Shown piece after piece: positions 43,295 through 61,260 of a DNA stretch of 64,000 nucleotides. Positions within the stretch are counted from its first letter, which is position 1. Every line of letters starts with the position of its first letter. The notes beneath the pieces are model-generated. The model was not told the origin of the DNA. It worked only from the letters and a program-made list of their open reading frames with translations, and searched no databases. The DNA is from Eleginops maclovinus (Eukaryota; Chordata; Actinopteri; Perciformes; Eleginopidae), in the NCBI RefSeq assembly GCF_036324505.1, contig NC_086350.1, forward strand, positions 14,515,032 to 14,579,031, given 5' to 3'. The position numbers and the translations under genes are program-made.

Positions 43295-43480
43295 AAGCTT
43301 GTAAAATGTACACATGAATCGATTTCGATTGACAAACTCCTTACATGACGGCGCGGAACCTCGACGTCTGACGTAGGCATCAGACGCACTGTTGTAGTTC
43401 TTAACAGGTCGGAGAGAAAAGTAAAGCCGAAAAAGCAATCGAAATAGATGATCTTTGGCTCGACCTAAAAGGGGCATGGT
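43295..43480 (-). other. pdp2: Probable pdp2 5' non-coding exon with an upstream ORF
   Basis: A good donor (GTAAGT) on the minus strand follows position 43295, and an acceptor (CACATAG) lies about 45 bases before the pdp2 ATG. Joining them gives a leader. It contains an upstream ATG (43475-43477) open for 61 codons that, once spliced, stops within four codons of exon 2, before the main ATG. The upstream peptide begins MPLLGRAKDHLFRLLFRLYF. The 5' end of the exon is not defined by the sequence. Confidence 0.5.
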
Positions 43481-44019
43481 ATCTGTGTGAATGTTATGTA
43501 ATACAATATATAAATAATATAATATGATATAGCAATGGAAAATCTTAAAGGTTTAATAAGGTATTTTTGTGTTGTTCGATTTTTGATGAGAATGTATTGA
43601 GACATAAAACATATTATATTAATAAAATATATAACATAAGTAGCCTATAGCGTGTTGTCCCTTCAGACACAACCAGCAAAGAGGCTCTTACATTTTCTAA
43701 ACTGTCTCTGACACAATTTAGGCACACCCATGTATGTAAGGCCCCATTTGACCTTTCAAATTTACTAGCGTAATTTGGTTGTTACTATGGTAACGTCATT
43801 TGCAAACGTTCGGTGTTCATCTCCAACGGTAGCTATTAGCTACCATTGGCAATTAAGCTAAAGCTAATATGTTGTTGTTGAAATAGCATTTCCTATTGTT
43901 AGCACAAATGACGCAAGATTAGCTGAAGTTTGTTGTGATGATTAACAGGAGATAAGGGATAAACGTGTAATATAAGGTTATAGCCATATTGTTACTTTGG
44001 TGGCATTTAAGCGTTGTTA
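43481..44019. promoter_or_regulatory. Head-to-head promoter region of pdp2 and terb1
   Basis: About 540 bases separate the pdp2 leader exon (minus) from the terb1 start codon (plus), with no other gene between. It holds an X-box-like palindrome at 43781-43794 (GTTACTATGGTAAC), overlapped by a CRE-like TAACGTCA at 43791-43798. A shared bidirectional promoter is inferred from the geometry; transcription start sites are not visible. Confidence 0.55.
43781..43798. promoter_or_regulatory. RFX X-box-like palindrome overlapping a CRE-like site
   Basis: GTTACTATGGTAAC is close to the symmetric X-box bound by RFX factors (GTTGCCATGGCAAC type) and runs into TAACGTCA, a CREB/CREM-like half site. It lies about 225 bases upstream of the terb1 ATG. 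RFX2 and CREM drive many spermatogenesis genes, which fits a meiotic target. Confidence 0.5.
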
Positions 44020-51455
<7,436 letters not shown>

Positions 51456-51765
51456 TCCTGATCCTGAGATCCTCATCCTGCCTATTGTTGCTGGCTCACT
51501 GTAAATAATAGCTTGGCCTTTCTTAACACAAAAGAATACCCAAAAACATTTCATTCATTTTCTCATACTTTATTGTGTTTTCCGTGCCTTGACTTCAAAC
51601 TTTGTTAACTCATAATATTGGACTCTTAGTATTTATTTAAGGATATTTATTATTTGTGTTTTTATATACCTTGTATATGTTTTGCAATTCGTTTTTGCAG
51701 CATTTTATTGTGAAGTGTTTTTGTTATATTATAAAACATTAAAACAGGTGTTTGAGGTTGTTAAA
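51456..51765 (+). other. terb1: terb1 3'UTR
   Basis: AT-rich sequence after the TAA at 51453-51455, with an ATTAAA at 51738-51743 as the likely polyadenylation signal. The end position is approximate. Confidence 0.55.
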
Positions 51766-52161
51766 TATATGTGTCTTTATGCGAGGATGCATGTTGCCAC
51801 TTTTGCGTGACTAATATGTGAAGAAGGGCCATTTTAAAATCCCTCTTTTGTTGTAGCACCACCTATGGATGAATCACCACCACTGTGTTGCCACATGCAG
51901 GTGTGCCGGGTTTGATTTCAACAACAGAGTGTTAATGTGTTGTGACAGGAGAAAGACTCAGCCCTAAACATATTGGCAAACGTAAATAACAATCCTGTTT
52001 CATAACTATGCCTGGTCAGACCTGCTGTGTACCAGATTGAATATTATTGGACCTTCATTTATCAAACAAGCAAATAAAGTTGTTGTTTTTTTAAAGTCCA
52101 CACCGACTGAAGCAAAAATGGACATTTTACCAATTGTTTAGATTTGATTTAACCCATACAC

Positions 52162-52220
52162 ATGATAAATTGAGCAGCAGTTACTGTAAACTTTACAGTA
52201 ACTGCTGCTCAATTTATCAT
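52162..52220. repeat. Perfect inverted repeat, 29-bp arms, 1-nt centre
   Basis: The left arm 52162-52190 and right arm 52192-52220 are exact reverse complements (ATGATAAATTGAGCAGCAGT, continuing to TACTGTAAA) around a single C. The symmetry stops sharply at both outer edges. Confidence 0.97.
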
Positions 52221-52370
52221 ACCTTTACAGTGTAAAGACACGTTATATTGTTTTTTAAAATTCTAACAAGAAGATACTAAAGGAGAACAAAACAGAGGCA
52301 GAGGAAAAAAAGTGCACTTTTTCTTGGACTTGGAATATGGTGCCACAAAAGCAAATATCTTATTTTTCAT

Positions 52371-52437
52371 CTGTAAAGTGTCTTTGAGGGATTGAAAAGC
52401 GCTTACAAATAAAATGTATTATTATTATTATTATTAT
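52371..52437 (+). repeat. LINE-like 3' tail with (ATT)n microsatellite
   Basis: TGTAAAGTGTCTTTGAGGG, then AAAAGCGCTTACAAATAAAATG, followed by about seven ATT units, is the typical 3' end of L2/Rex-type fish retroposons. No body of the element is recognisable upstream, so it is a 5'-truncated copy. Confidence 0.65.
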
Positions 52438-53963
52438 CAAATTCTATTTTCTTTGTTTTTGTGCTTTGGCCATCATTCCAAAGTGAGGCAGGAAATCAAC
52501 AAAGGGAGAGGGGACTGGAGTCCAGCACTTGTGTTTATTGAGCTGAAAGCCTCTGGTATGACAGGAATCGCACTAGTGCAAATCGGCCTGTTTATCTATT
52601 CTCAGGGTGCATGAAGAGGCAGCCCGGCCTACTAAAGAATAGCTTGACTGAGATCAGTGTGTGATGAGTGCCTCTCCCTCTCCACGGGGACTCATCAGTG
52701 TGTTGCCAAACCATGAGACTTACCCGGTTGCCGTGCCCCGAGGCATGGTCTGTTCAAATTAGGTGCGGTCGCACAAGACAAGTGCCTGCTGTAAGTGGGA
52801 CTTAATTTAATTATGGATTAATAATTATGAAACTGGAGAACACCCTAGTGAGGCACTTATTATCTGCTATAGATTAACTAGTTTACTCATACATTTAAAA
52901 GGAGAAGCTGTATGTTGTTCATCTTGATGACATTGAAATGCAGGCCTTTTTTTAAATTGGGTTGTATTCCTGTGAAAGTCATTCGTTATTTCTCTAAGTT
53001 TCATTTTAAGGCAGGGTGACGTGGCCTCTCATACCAAACCACTGACTGCTTGGTCAAGATGTTGGAATAGCAATGCAGTGAGGGCAGGGGGGAGTGTGGT
53101 GGGAGAGGCATGTGAGGAGCAAATTTCTCATGGACTGAAACGCAGTCACACTGAAGACTTTTGACCCTGACCCCCCGAAAAACCTCCTTCCTCTGGAAAG
53201 AATGTGGCTGCGTCTCCCCCCCCCATTCTCTTCCCTCCCCCCCTCGTCTTCTCTCCTGAGAGATAGTGAAGAGGCACTGTGTCTCTAACATGATGTGTGC
53301 GGTGTCGGCTGGAATTTGATTTCCATACGTACACTGTGTTCCATACATGTACTTGTGTGTTACAAAACATGCTCTATCATGGAGAAAGGTCCAATTGTTT
53401 CAGTAAGTGCATCGAACAGATCCATGCACCGCGCTTCGTACGCCATTCAGAACGAAGGGATGATCCTACAGCTACTGTAGCTTTTGTGGGCTCACAACTA
53501 GTAAATCTTTAACACGACCTACACAAATTGTCTTAGTATCCATCGCCCAAACCTTCAACATAAATATTTTTCAGTTAAAAAAGGGGCCGTGACGAAAACA
53601 CTTGTTGAATAATATTTTTATTTCTTTTTACAAATCAAGACACTACTTGGGTTAAAGTATTCGATCATTGTATTGCAGAACATCCAACAAGAAGTAGAAA
53701 TATTATGAGTCCAAACATGACTATTTTAACGCAAAAATGTTTACTTGATGTTTGTTTCCTGCTGTATAGCGAGTATTCATATACTGTCTCCATCTTTGGT
53801 TGCATTGCTATTGTCCCTTGCCTGTCGTTTTGCATTCACCCAAGGCGTGCTGTAGACTCACAAATCCATCTCAAGATTTTCCCTTTGCACTCTTAACATG
53901 AACATTTTCACTTCTACCTTTTCCTGTAGTGTGTTGTATAGCAATGGCTTCTTTTTCTCTTAA

Positions 53964-54325
53964 AAATGTCCAGTTCGTAAGATTTAGTGGCATCTAGTGG
54001 CGAGGGACTGCAAACAACTCAATACCCCCTCACCCACCCTCCCTTTTCCAAGTGTGTTGGAGAGATACACCTGCCTTCAGGTAATGAAAATCATGAAAGG
54101 CCCTTTCTAGAGCCAGATTTGTTTTGTCCTTTCTGAGCGACTGTAGAAACATGGCGGACTCTGCGAAGAGGACCTTCTCCCTATGTAGATATGAAGGGCT
54201 GATCTTAAGCAAACAAAAACACAATCATTCTTAGTTCAAGGTGATTATATAGTAACAAAAACATAGTTAGGAATGTTGTATTCTATTTATGCTAATAGTT
54301 CCCCTTAAAGTGTACATACTGGACC
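53964..54325. mobile_element. TTAA-flanked MITE (piggyBac-like, non-autonomous)
   Basis: The element is flanked on both sides by TTAA (53960-53963 and 54326-54329). The left end TGTCCAGTTCGTAAGATTTAG and the reverse complement of the right end GGTCCAGTATGTACACTTTAAG share GTCCAGTxxGTA. It is about 362 bases with no transposase ORF. The interior includes a phrase often seen in dispersed percomorph repeats (CTAGTGGC..., ATGGCGGACTCTGCGAAGAGG). The TTAA target duplication is the hallmark of piggyBac-class insertion. Confidence 0.7.
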
Positions 54326-54623
54326 TTAATAGAAAATCATTTAGTCTTGCTTGGTGAATTTGCATAGAGAAACATCTCTGTTGTCCAGCAATAAACGTAA
54401 TTACACTCAAAAACCCTGGTGCTGTTAAAGCCCCACCAATATACCGTTTTGTCTTTTGGCACATATGGTTCATAAAGAAAGAGAAATAGCTGTTTGCCAT
54501 AATTTAGCCACTTAGGTTAGAAAAAACATTGCATCTGTGATTCTCTCAGAATTCATGTAAGGGGTTAAGATGGTTTCACAGAAAAGTATCCATTCACCTG
54601 TTTAATGAATTGGTTTTAGGCTT

Positions 54624-55658
54624 TCACATCAGCTCAGTGGAAATGGTCATGTCATCGGGGATCATGACTTCGTTGGGAATGAGGTCAGCGACAAGGTCAT
54701 TTCCTTTCAGCTCCAAGTTCTTCAGCAGTCCAGAAACACTTTCTTCGTTGAAATCACTCACATGCTGCTCCAAATTCGCTGCAGCCTCCACCTCCATCAG
54801 CTCTTCCACTGACTCCACAACACCATTTTGGAACACCTCGGTCACCAGGATGTCTGAAGGCTCATCTGCATCGATTGTAGCGGTGATGGTAGGAATGTCA
54901 ATGGGCTCAAGAATTACATCAGGGACATCCAGATCAATCAACGGGACTGAAGGAAACACCAGCTCAGGGAGAGACTCTTCGCTAAAACGGTCTGTCTTCT
55001 GCTCCAGAAGCTCAGCGGGGGCTGGCACTGACTCTGGGAAGGGTTCTAGGAGTTCCTCTGGTTCAGGAATTGGCTCGGGTTCAGGAAGTGCCTCTGGTTC
55101 GGGAACTGGCTCGGGTTCAGGGAGTGCTTCCGGTTCGGGAACTGGTTCAGGTTCAGGAACTGGTTCAGTTTCAGGGAGTGCCTCTGCTTCGGGAAATGGC
55201 TCGGGTTCAAGGAGTGCCTCTGGTTTGGGAAATGGTTCGGGAACTGGCTCGGGCTCAGGGAGTGCCTCTGGTTCGGGAACTGGCTCTGGAGCAAGCAGAA
55301 CTTCAGCAACAGGTTTTGGCTCGGCAACAGGTTCTGGTTCTGGGGGTGATGGTTCGCTGACTGAGACCAAAGGCTCAGGTTGGGCTGGAGCTGGGGTTTC
55401 TTTTGCCACAGGCTCTGGTTCAGCAGCAGGAATATCTACTATTTTATTGTCAATCACACATTCTTGAGTGGCACATGGCACCGGTACCACTGGCTCCTCC
55501 TTCACCACCTCTAGAACCTCTGTCTTAATGGCCTCCTGAACCTGTGTTATCCCACTGTCTGCTGCAGGCGCTGCTGCTGGCTCTGCTGCAGTCTTCTGCT
55601 CAGGGGCAGCAGCCTCGGCACTGTTGGCTTCTCGCACTCTGGTAAACCGGTTTCCCAT
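54624..55658 (-). CDS. Unrecognised PEP-repeat protein with N-myristoylation-type start
   Basis: One coding exon of 344 codons plus a TAA stop. The ATG lies eight bases after an acceptor (CGTACAG). I do not recognise the family. The start MGNRFTRV fits an N-myristoylation signal (Gly2, Thr6, nearby basic residues), suggesting membrane association. Residues about 20-130 are Ala/Glu/Pro/Val-rich. Residues about 110-220 are a degenerate tandem repeat built from PEPVPEP and EALPEPE units (12-residue, 36-base period). The last 110 residues are acidic and non-repetitive ([37 protein letters not shown]). Database entries might label such proteins calphotin-like on composition alone. There are almost no Cys, Trp or Tyr residues, so it is probably largely disordered. 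Composition and a spliced 5' leader favour a real gene. Confidence 0.7.
   Translation of the reverse strand: MGNRFTRVREANSAEAAAPEQKTAAEPAAAPAADSGITQVQEAIKTEVLEVVKEEPVVPVPCATQECVIDNKIVDIPAAEPEPVAKETPAPAQPEPLVSVSEPSPPEPEPVAEPKPVAEVLLAPEPVPEPEALPEPEPVPEPFPKPEALLEPEPFPEAEALPETEPVPEPEPVPEPEALPEPEPVPEPEALPEPEPIPEPEELLEPFPESVPAPAELLEQKTDRFSEESLPELVFPSVPLIDLDVPDVILEPIDIPTITATIDADEPSDILVTEVFQNGVVESVEELMEVEAAANLEQHVSDFNEESVSGLLKNLELKGNDLVADLIPNEVMIPDDMTISTELM
55020..55320. repeat. Coding minisatellite, about 36-bp period
   Basis: Roughly eight degenerate units of GGAACTGGCTCGGGTTCAGG plus GAGTGCCTCTGGTTCG on the plus strand, encoding the PEP repeats on the minus strand. Units differ by single bases and by whole six-codon steps, the signature of replication slippage. 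Confidence 0.85.
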
Positions 55659-56677
55659 GATGAACCTGTACGGAGTTAAAAAATGAGACTAAAATAACTT
55701 TACATTTTTAAATATTAAATTCTGTTATGCAAGTCAAACTTTTCATTAATATTACACAATGTCCCTGTTGCTAGAATTGCATTTTAAGTGGTAGCTTTCT
55801 GTTCAAATTCATGAATACACAGTTGATCAATGTAACAAAAAACACAAAAAGTAATCAGAGACAGTTGCTTTTTTCTGTCAGGGTTCACCAAACTGGTTAA
55901 GCAGAGAAATCTCCCAGTGTGTGGGTTATGGTACATTGTGTTCTCATCCCCTTCCCTAACCGCATGTACAGCATGTACCATATCATGTATAGGGATTTGA
56001 GCGTGTCTACACAGGGAATGTTAATGTTGTGATTACGGGTTTTTTTTAAGCTTTTGTTTAATAGATGTATTATTTCTCGCTTGCCTGCTTTACAACTTCT
56101 CCGGTATTTACTCAATTAAAAACCATTGTGGACACGTTCAGACGTGCATTAAAAACGTTTGCAAATTATAACCACTAACGGCCCCGTGTCATGAAAATTT
56201 GATTTGATGATTTGTCTTTGTTTGCATTTACTGATTATATCGTAAAATCACCACACCTTGGTCCAGTTGTGCAGCCTATCAGATCATTAATCCGCAGGAG
56301 CACATGCAGTTCAAAATGTTTTAATGTTTGATAAATTGACATGACATGACAAGTGTGTCGATTATTGTCATTTACAACACAAACAACAACCGTGTGCTAT
56401 TTGCCACTGATTGTTGGTGAAAGCTAAACGAACAAAGAAACCCTTGCAGGCGACCCCGCCTCCCTCTCGTGCTGAACAAGCCTAAAATATATCTAAAATG
56501 TACAGAAATAAAAATAGCTCTGCTTAAAACGTGAAGTATGAAATATTTACCAACCGTTTGAAGCTTTTTGCGTTTGAGAAGAAATGGATAAAGTTGCAGA
56601 TGATTTTGCACACCCAACTTGGAGAAGTCCGCACGTCAAACTGTCTCTCGAAGCGCGCACCAGAGAAGTAGACTCAC

Positions 56678-56760
56678 CGTGCGCGTCCACGATGCGCGTA
56701 CCGTACACCAACCACAAGCCTCTCAATTTTCTGAAACGGGTTGACTTCAAAAAACCGTAA
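56678..56760 (-). promoter_or_regulatory. Probable 5' leader exon and CpG-rich promoter of the PEP-repeat gene
   Basis: The minus-strand donor GTGAGT follows GACGCGCACG at 56678, in a local cluster of CG dinucleotides (about 56.64-56.71 kb) unusual for this AT-rich region. Splicing from here to the acceptor before 55658 would place the PEP-repeat ATG eight bases into exon 2. The transcription start is not defined. Confidence 0.45.
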
Positions 56761-57283
56761 GCAATTTTCGCAACATTCTCAACATTAAACTACTTCTGGG
56801 AATTGACTAAATCAAATGTAATATGCAACCATATTTCAGTGTTTTGACTAAGTGAAACCTTTTTGAGGTTTAAAAATCAACAGTTTCAGTTTCAAAGTGA
56901 CCATCGCTAGATAATTTGGAAATTTCAGCTTTGAAAAAAAACATCTTCATTAGATCACTTTTCAAAATGATCACTACTAGAGCTTTTAAATTGATCCCTT
57001 TAATTTCACGAGAGTTATTGAGAACGCCAGTCTATTTCATGTTGGTGTAATGTGGCCATAATAAGGAAGCTGACACACTGTAGATTACATAATCTGCGAC
57101 ACATTTAAGTGTGTTATTCTGAGAAGTCCTATTGAAGGCAGATTCTTGAAGATTATTCAGACCATGCCGGATCAAGTTATATGCAGACATATTGAAATTA
57201 TGTATCTTTTGATGTATAAACTAACAGGCACCACACTTGTGACCGCTTTTCTTCAGGTGAGGGGATATAAAACAGCTTCAGTT

Positions 57284-57847
57284 ATGACTGCTCTTTCCAC
57301 ATGGCTCTGTTTTGGGATTTCGGCGTTTCTCCTGCTCATCTTCATGCAAATGTTAACCTCTCTGGTGTTATATGCCGGTGTGTTTATCCTCTCCAATGAG
57401 ACCCTCATCAGCCCCTTTCACTTCTGTCTTGCACATCAACATGATGAACTGTCCTGCAACAATGAGCACTGGAACGCTGTAAGCAGAACGGAGTCCATAC
57501 AAATGTTCTTCCTTGACCTGGTGGTTACCCTGGGTTTGTACATTCCCGTGGTGCTTGTGGCCTTTGCTCTGCTGGCCATGCTTTTAGCTGCTTATGGCAA
57601 AGACACAGCAGTACTCTGGTTAAGCATGGCCTTCCAGGCTGCATCCAGTCTACTCATCCTGACTGGCATTATTGTTTTTTTGGTTAGATTTCAATCATAT
57701 GTGAGCTGGGAACACTTTACCATCTGGTTCTATATATGTGTGGCAGTGCAAGTTCAGCTGGTTATCTTAACTGTGCTTACCAACTTGTCACGAAAGAGAC
57801 TATCATCTGACTGGGAGTGCATGAGTCCGAATGAGAAGTCATTCTAA
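57284..57847 (+). CDS. tmem140: Four-pass membrane protein, TMEM140-like
   Basis: One coding exon of 187 residues from the ATG at 57284. The frame is open further upstream, but a splice acceptor (TTTTCTTCAG at 57247-57256) and the start of hydrophobic sequence favour this ATG. Four hydrophobic segments: about residues 6-35, 74-102, 110-135 and 143-165. The first loop holds NETLISPFHFCLAH and a second Cys (ELSCNN), matching the layout of human TMEM140 (a short loop with FCL and a nearby Cys). Human TMEM140 is also encoded by a single coding exon beside CYREN, and cyren is the next gene here, which supports the call. The function is not well known. AATAAA at 57955-57960 is a likely polyadenylation signal. 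Confidence 0.65.
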   Translation: MTALSTWLCFGISAFLLLIFMQMLTSLVLYAGVFILSNETLISPFHFCLAHQHDELSCNNEHWNAVSRTESIQMFFLDLVVTLGLYIPVVLVAFALLAMLLAAYGKDTAVLWLSMAFQAASSLLILTGIIVFLVRFQSYVSWEHFTIWFYICVAVQVQLVILTVLTNLSRKRLSSDWECMSPNEKSF

Positions 57848-57960
57848 ACACACAATATACAGTTGTTCTTGACAAAGATATAATCAACAAAGTGTTTGTT
57901 TGATTCTTAACTCTATTTCTTTGTTTAATGTTATTTGTGTTTTACAAAACGTAGAATAAA

Positions 57961-59171
57961 TCTTCGCTTTAGGGCATTGCTGCTGTAAAACAAGTGTGAT
58001 GACAGATTTGAATATCAAACCTGTTACACCTCTTTTGTTAAATATACTGGAGTAAAGTGTACCTGCCTCAATGTAGAGAAGCAATGTCTTTGAATTCTAG
58101 ACAAACTGGTTTCTGAAAGAGAAAACCGAGTTTCTAATAAAAATATGACTTATTTTATCAGATAAACATAAGGCATGTGAAATCAATTGTGTAAAAAGCT
58201 ACTAATCTAAAAGTGTCAGCACTGACAGTACACAGAACCTTTGACAGGACGTATTCAAGAAAACATACAACGGCTACTTTGTCATTTAATCAAGTGAAGA
58301 TAAACCCTGCGAAATTAAGCAAATATAAAATTGCATTTAAGTATGAGAGTTTACGTCATGAATTTCACTTGTGGTGTCATTAAGAGAAAATCTGGATCGT
58401 ATTCACTGAAAAAGATACAGTATATTTCTGTTTGTACAAAAGGCCCCAGGTTCAGATACAGTGTACTGCTGTAAGTCGGAACTCAGTTTCAAGTATTAAG
58501 TGGATTGTTCATGGAAACCAAAAAGCAAAGGTCTTCTAGTTAAAGCATCCCTGTCTAATCACCGACACTGTGGTCATACTGTTACATGACCACAGCTGAT
58601 GTCAGTTTCACATTCAAAGAATCTGCTCTTTCACTTATCTCAACAATTTAATGTTCTGGCTCTCTGGTTAAAGCTTTCAGTAAAACATTCTTATTCATAA
58701 ATGTAGTTCAAGTCAAAGTTTGAAATTCCATGTTCTCTGACGGAACAGACTTTCCATTTAATGCCTATTATATCAGTGATCCTGCAGATGGTTAATTCAT
58801 GCAATACGGTGTGGTGTAAGATATGTAGCAGCACCATTAACTGGGAATGGACCAAAGACTTTGTGAAGCCACACAGTAAACTGCCTTGTTGAGTTATATG
58901 CTGTCAAAAACAAGTTTACACATTGTTTCTATGTTAAAACCTTTTACATAGAAATGTATTTCATCCACAGTTTAAGAAGCTGAGTCCTAATTTAACATCC
59001 CAGGGGCATCAATTAAAGGATAAGTTCTCCATTGTATGGCTTTATGTAGGAGCTGATGTGTGCATCCAAGTACTGCTTGGACTGTCTGGTGATCTGTAAT
59101 TAGAAAAGGCTTTCCCATGTAAGAGAATATTTTAGTGTGCACATTTCAGTGGTTTTCTGATCAGTTCATCA
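57961..59171. other. Spacer between tmem140-like gene and cyren (convergent)
   Basis: AT-rich sequence with the cyren 3'UTR on the right side. I see no coding exon, RNA gene or transposon ends. Confidence 0.5.
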
Positions 59172-60234
59172 TCAGCTGAAAAAGATTTCTCGCACAAGAC
59201 GCAAGGCATCCTCCTCCTCTTCCTGCACTGCTTCTGCCAGCACCTGCGAGTGTCCCTCTTCTTCTTCAGCCTCCAGTTCTACATTCACAGGAACGCTGTG
59301 ATCCTGTACTGGTCCTGACCTATGTCCCTCAGGTCCCTGATGCTGCTGGCTCTTTGTGTATGGCAATGTTTCCACATCTGTTATGTCCATGTCTGTTTCT
59401 GAAACATACATTGACACCAGGGCTTCCCCGCTGTCTGAAGACTCCTCCTCTAAAATCACTGGCTTCACCGTCGTCTTTATTATTGCAGGGCTCTTCCTCA
59501 TTTTCACTGTGGTGTCTATTTCCTTGTCTTCCACCTGTGTGACAGGGTTAATCACTCATAATTAAACAATGCTTTGTAGAATATATTGCATTTCACTTAC
59601 ACTATAACAAATGGTTTAAGATATGATTTTAATGTGGGTCCTTTACCCAACCTTTGTACATGTAATTTAATTGAGACACAGACTTGGGCTGTTTGCAATT
59701 ACTACGCAGTCAAATTATGTTTTGCAAACTTGAAAAAGTAAGCCTGTACTAAAATCCCAATATATTTGATTTTCACTAATATTATCTTTTCGATTAGCCT
59801 TTTGTGGTCATGTCAACATCCTGAACAATATGGATATTTTTTTCCTTTTTATATCACATTATATTAATAATTGAACCCCCATTTTAAAACGTTAAAAAAA
59901 CAGAGAAACAGCGCCACCTTTTGGTCAGTGGGGAAAGCACTGTTGTGGCAGGCTCCATTGGTAAGATATGAGACAGCTGCCTCCACCAGCTCCTTCTCGT
60001 TCATACAGTAGAAAACAGCCCTGGAAACACAACAGTTCATCTTTGTTAGTCAAAATGAAATGAAGAAGATTTAAATGAAGCAGTAAACTGAAGCTTTTGG
60101 TTGTTTTTTTTGTTATTTTACGTCAATTACCGTGCAGTTTTCCGTTTTCTCTTGCTCTTCAGAGGCTCCTTCTCTTTCACTTTCTCTTCTTTCTTCGACA
60201 TCCATGTCGGCAGCGCCCGGTGCCTTTCTGCCAT
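59172..60234 (-). CDS. cyren: CYREN (MRI), Ku-binding regulator of non-homologous end joining
   Basis: CYREN binds the Ku70/80 heterodimer and restrains or adapts end joining depending on cell-cycle phase (family knowledge). Exons in transcript order: 60131-60234, 59918-60020, 59172-59534; phases join to give 189 residues. The N-terminus RALPTWM matches the APLF-type Ku-binding motif (RxLPxWL in human CYREN). A conserved FYCMNEKELVEAAVSYL block follows the basic stretch KSKRKRKTAR. The C-terminus DALRLVREIFFS matches the XLF-like Ku-binding motif that ends human CYREN. The middle is acidic, Ser-rich and poorly conserved, as in mammals. No frame breaks are seen. Confidence 0.92.
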
Positions 60235-61057
60235 GCTGGCCTTTTATAAACGACTAAATCATCTGTCTATTCGTACAAAAGTTACTGAGAATAAGCGTTG
60301 TTAACCATTTAGTGAATAGGAAGCAGAACACGAGGTTTGCTGTTTGTGTAGTGTGCACGTGACCGCAATGTCTGACGGACGTAGTCATCAGCGCTACTTA
60401 GCGGACAAGCATTATAATACACCACAATAAAAAGTGAAAACTTCGTTCACACTTTGATTTTATCATGGTTTTCAATAAAACGATTTTTATTCTCAGATTT
60501 TAGTTGTTTAACGTTTTACACAAGTTCCAGCCAGTTGATTAGAGGGAATTGAAGCCTAATTTATTCTCTTTAATAATCATTTAAAAAAGCCTTGATCAAG
60601 CCTTGGTATTTAATTTATGGATACTACGTTTAGTATGTAACAGACTCTGCATACTCTATAATGTCTTGAAAATATTTGCCTCTTACATTTTGAGTAGAAA
60701 AACTATTACGAAATGCAAAACATGATTACACATGAGTCACATAACTAGTAAAGTGCTAAAGCTTTACCCAACTCCAACCTCACAAGACTAAACATGACTT
60801 TATATCATTACTTGATACACTTTTTGGAGTTGACTTGATTGACTCATAGAAACATTATTGAGACATTGGAATGGGTCTTCAGATGTCTTTCTAAAGGATT
60901 ATATTGAAAGGACTGTATACTATATAGAGCTGGTATAATGCTGAAAACTGCACGAATGTATAGTATTAACAAAGTTCAACTACACTTTCAATTATCTCTC
61001 TATCTATCTTCATTTATACCATCCCCCGGCAGATGTACCAACCCACATTAATAAACA

Positions 61058-61260
<203 letters not shown>

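Larger units (their letters stand above)
51766..54623. other. Intergenic region with repeats
   Basis: Between terb1 and the PEP-repeat gene. It holds the perfect palindrome near 52.2 kb, a LINE-like tail at 52.4 kb and a TTAA-flanked MITE near 54 kb. The last may lie in the 3'UTR of the PEP-repeat gene, because a minus-strand AATAAA (plus TTTATT at 53617-53622) lies beyond it. The G/A-rich stretch at 53.0-53.35 kb has open frames but no recognisable protein. Confidence 0.5.

Noticed and set aside
54610..55467. 285-codon plus-strand ORF rich in Gly and Ser
   Set aside because: It is the antisense of the PEP-repeat exon; the GSGS pattern follows from the minisatellite. The minus frame has an acceptor, a good start and non-repetitive ends.
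57146..57283. N-terminal 46-codon extension of the TMEM140-like protein
   Set aside because: A splice acceptor lies inside it and the extension is not hydrophobic or family-like; the ATG at 57284 directly precedes the first membrane segment.
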